From assembly GCA_947074225.1 (NCBI GenBank), contig CAMTOX010000114.1, positions 1 to 6,505 on the forward strand: a DNA stretch of 6,505 nt, read 5' to 3'. The stretch is from an uncultured bacterium. GTDB taxonomy: Bacteria > Bacteroidota > Bacteroidia > Bacteroidales > Paludibacteraceae. Within the stretch, counting starts at the first letter, position 1, and every line of letters starts with the position of its first letter. The position numbers and the translations under genes are program-made. Under the pieces are notes generated by a model that was not told where the DNA came from, did no database searches, and saw nothing but the letters and a program-made list of their open reading frames with translations. Below, piece after piece: positions 4,627 through 6,505 of this stretch.

Positions 4627-6381
4627 ATGTCTACAAAAGGAAAAGTAAAAGGCGTTATATCAAACCTTGTGACTATTGATGCCGAAGGTACGGTATCTCA
4701 GAATGAGATTTGCTATATCACTGTAAAAGGTCAACAGTTGATGGCCGAGGTCTTAAAGGTGACCAGTGATGGCGTATTTGCTCAGGTATTTGAGAGCACA
4801 CGCGGTTTAAAAATCGGTGACCCGGTAGAGTTTACAGGTCACATGCTTGAAGTGATATTAGGTCCTGGTCTATTATCGCGAAACTACGATGGTTTAGAGA
4901 ATGACTTGGACAAACTTCATGGTACCTTCTTGCAACGTGGTGAGTATAACTTCCCTTTAGATCGTGACAAATTATGGGCTTTCAAACCATTGGCTCAAGT
5001 GGGCGATACTGTTCAAGCAGCCTCTTGGTTAGGAGAAGTGGATGAAAATTTCCAACCTCATAAAATCATGGTCCCTTTTACTTTTGAAGGAACTTTTACC
5101 ATCAAATCATTGGTTCCTGCCGGTGACTACAAAATTGAAGATACAATAGCACTATTAGTAGATGCCGAAGGAAATGAACATAAAGTAACAATGATACAGA
5201 AGTGGCCTGTGAAACGTGCCATTGAAGTACATAAAGATAAACCACGTCCATTTAAACTTCTAGAAACCGGTGTTAGAACCATTGATACTGCGAACCCTAT
5301 TGTAGAAGGTGGTACAGGTTTCATTCCCGGACCTTTTGGTACAGGTAAGACTGTGCTGCAGCACGCTATTTCAAAACAAGCCGATGCCGATATTGTGATT
5401 ATGGCTGCTTGTGGTGAACGTGCAAATGAGGTTGTAGAAATCTTCGTTGAGTTCCCTGAATTGGAAGACCCTCACACAGGCAGAAAGTTGATGGAACGTA
5501 CAATCATCATTGCAAATACCTCTAACATGCCTGTAGCTTCTCGTGAAGCATCTGTTTATACAGCAATGACTATTGCAGAGTATTACCGTGCTATGGGATT
5601 GAAAGTATTATTAATGGCCGACTCTACATCGCGTTGGGCTCAAGCATTACGTGAAATGAGTAACCGTATGGAAGAGTTACCTGGACCAGATGCCTTCCCT
5701 ATGGACCTTTCCTCAATCATTGGTGCGTTCTATAGTCGCGCAGGTTATGTTCATTTAAGAAATGATGCTACAGGATCTATTACTTTTATAGGTACAGTAT
5801 CTCCTGCTGGCGGTAACTTGAAAGAACCTGTAACAGAGAGTACTAAAAAGGTAGCACGTTGTTTCTATGCCTTAGAACAAGATCGTGCCGACCGTAAACG
5901 TTATCCTGCAGTAAACCCTATCGACAGTTATTCTAAATATATTGAATATCCTGAATTTGAAGCTTATATCAAAACAAAGATTCAAGGAGATTGGATTGGT
6001 AAGGTGAATCATATGAAAACCATGTTACAACGTGGTAAAGAGGTTCAAGAGCAAATCAATATCTTGGGCGACGATGGTGTACCAGTAGAATATCACATCA
6101 CCTTCTGGAAGTCGGAAGTGATTGACTTTGTTATCTTACAGCAAGATGCATTTGATAAGATTGACTCTGTATGTCCGTTAGATCGTCAAGAATATATGCT
6201 AAATTTAGTGATGGAGATGTGTGAGAAAGAGTATGGATTCGACACCTTCATTGAGGTATCGGACTATTTCAAACGTATCATCAACTTGTGTAAGCAGATG
6301 AACTATTGTGAATTCCATTCAGATGCGTTCGAGAAATATCGTGAATCATTGACAGAGATTTTAGCAGAACGTGTGAAATAA
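4627..6381 (+). CDS. atpA: V/A-type ATPase catalytic subunit A
   Basis: Subunit A binds and hydrolyses (or makes) ATP in the A3B3 head of the membrane rotary ATPase. The 584-residue length is typical. Landmarks in order are an N-terminal beta-barrel (about residues 1-70); the insertion specific to A subunits (about 115-185, the 'non-homologous region'); the P-loop GPFGTGKT with Lys241 and Thr242; and AACGERANEVVE with Glu264 as the expected catalytic glutamate. Then come the MADSTSRWAQALREMSNRMEELPG block, GSITFIGTVSPAGGNLKEPVT, and a helical C-terminal domain beginning around NPIDSYSKY. All catalytic motifs are intact. The insertion and the length separate it from F-type beta subunits and from subunit B. 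Whether the complex runs as a Na+ or H+ pump, or as a synthase, depends on membrane subunits outside the window. It lies 32 bases after the DUF2764 gene and 20 bases before subunit B. Confidence 0.98.
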   Translation: MSTKGKVKGVISNLVTIDAEGTVSQNEICYITVKGQQLMAEVLKVTSDGVFAQVFESTRGLKIGDPVEFTGHMLEVILGPGLLSRNYDGLENDLDKLHGTFLQRGEYNFPLDRDKLWAFKPLAQVGDTVQAASWLGEVDENFQPHKIMVPFTFEGTFTIKSLVPAGDYKIEDTIALLVDAEGNEHKVTMIQKWPVKRAIEVHKDKPRPFKLLETGVRTIDTANPIVEGGTGFIPGPFGTGKTVLQHAISKQADADIVIMAACGERANEVVEIFVEFPELEDPHTGRKLMERTIIIANTSNMPVASREASVYTAMTIAEYYRAMGLKVLLMADSTSRWAQALREMSNRMEELPGPDAFPMDLSSIIGAFYSRAGYVHLRNDATGSITFIGTVSPAGGNLKEPVTESTKKVARCFYALEQDRADRKRYPAVNPIDSYSKYIEYPEFEAYIKTKIQGDWIGKVNHMKTMLQRGKEVQEQINILGDDGVPVEYHITFWKSEVIDFVILQQDAFDKIDSVCPLDRQEYMLNLVMEMCEKEYGFDTFIEVSDYFKRIINLCKQMNYCEFHSDAFEKYRESLTEILAERVK

Positions 6382-6401
6382 TAACAGGAATCAAAAAAGA
6401 T

Positions 6402-6505
6402 ATGGCAACAACAGCATTTCAAAAAATCTATACAGAGATACGCCAAATTACTAAAGCTACTTGTTCATTAACAGCTAGTGGTGTAGGTAATGATGAATTG
6501 GCAAC
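6402..6505 (+). CDS. atpB: V/A-type ATPase subunit B, N-terminus (3' end outside window)
   Basis: The ATG at 6402, 20 bases after the subunit A stop, opens a frame that continues to the window edge: MATTAFQKIYTEIRQITKAT, then CSLTASGVGNDELA, 34 codons. This matches the N-terminus of Bacteroidota V-type subunit B, the non-catalytic nucleotide-binding partner of A, and subunit B is the expected next gene. The beta-barrel and nucleotide-binding parts lie outside the window. The short spacing implies cotranscription with subunit A. Confidence 0.9.
   Translation, partial: MATTAFQKIYTEIRQITKATCSLTASGVGNDELA

Noticed and set aside
5127..5324. 65-codon minus-strand open frame inside subunit A.
   Set aside because: It is antisense to the conserved catalytic region of subunit A and has no independent support.
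1..6505. tRNA or rRNA genes, CRISPR arrays, riboswitches or an integrase.
   Set aside because: Reading both strands by eye gave no cloverleaf-like segment, spaced repeats, known leader motif or recombinase motif.

Overview
This window looks like chromosomal DNA from a member of the Bacteroidales (Bacteroidota). Three things point there. The V-type ATPase operon has the compact order E - DUF2764 - A - B. A Bacteroidota-type promoter (TTTG, 20-base spacer, TACCTTTG) precedes it. Strong Shine-Dalgarno sequences are generally absent. The genus cannot be fixed from the sequence alone.

The left third (1-2013) is accessory in character. It holds the 3' part of a PDDEXK nuclease gene of the YhcG/DUF1016 family, cut by the window edge. 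Then comes a 405-base stretch without an intact gene, which contains a displaced second copy of the 3' end of truA. After that is an unrecognised 322-residue gene with its own putative promoter, a perfect 16-bp palindrome upstream and a terminator-like hairpin downstream.

The middle (2014-3074) is the intact truA (tRNA pseudouridine synthase A, minus strand) and the divergent control region between truA and the ATPase operon.

The right half (3075-6505) is the start of the V/A-type ATPase operon on the plus strand: subunit E (peripheral stalk), a DUF2764 protein, catalytic subunit A, and the first 34 codons of subunit B. A and B form the catalytic head and E belongs to the peripheral stalk. 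The DUF2764 gene lies where other V/A-ATPase operons carry subunits C and F, so it is a candidate central-stalk or collar component.

The most notable structure is a 122-base direct repeat (90% identical, ungapped, 1394 bases apart). Its right copy is the 3' end of intact truA and its left copy is an orphan truA 3' end. Together they bracket the unknown 322-residue gene. Eleven of the 12 differences are synonymous, so the copies diverged while both were functional, presumably in different lineages. I infer that a DNA segment carrying a replacement truA 3' end was inserted here and displaced the older end. The truA 3' terminus may therefore be an integration hotspot, but no integrase is visible in the window.
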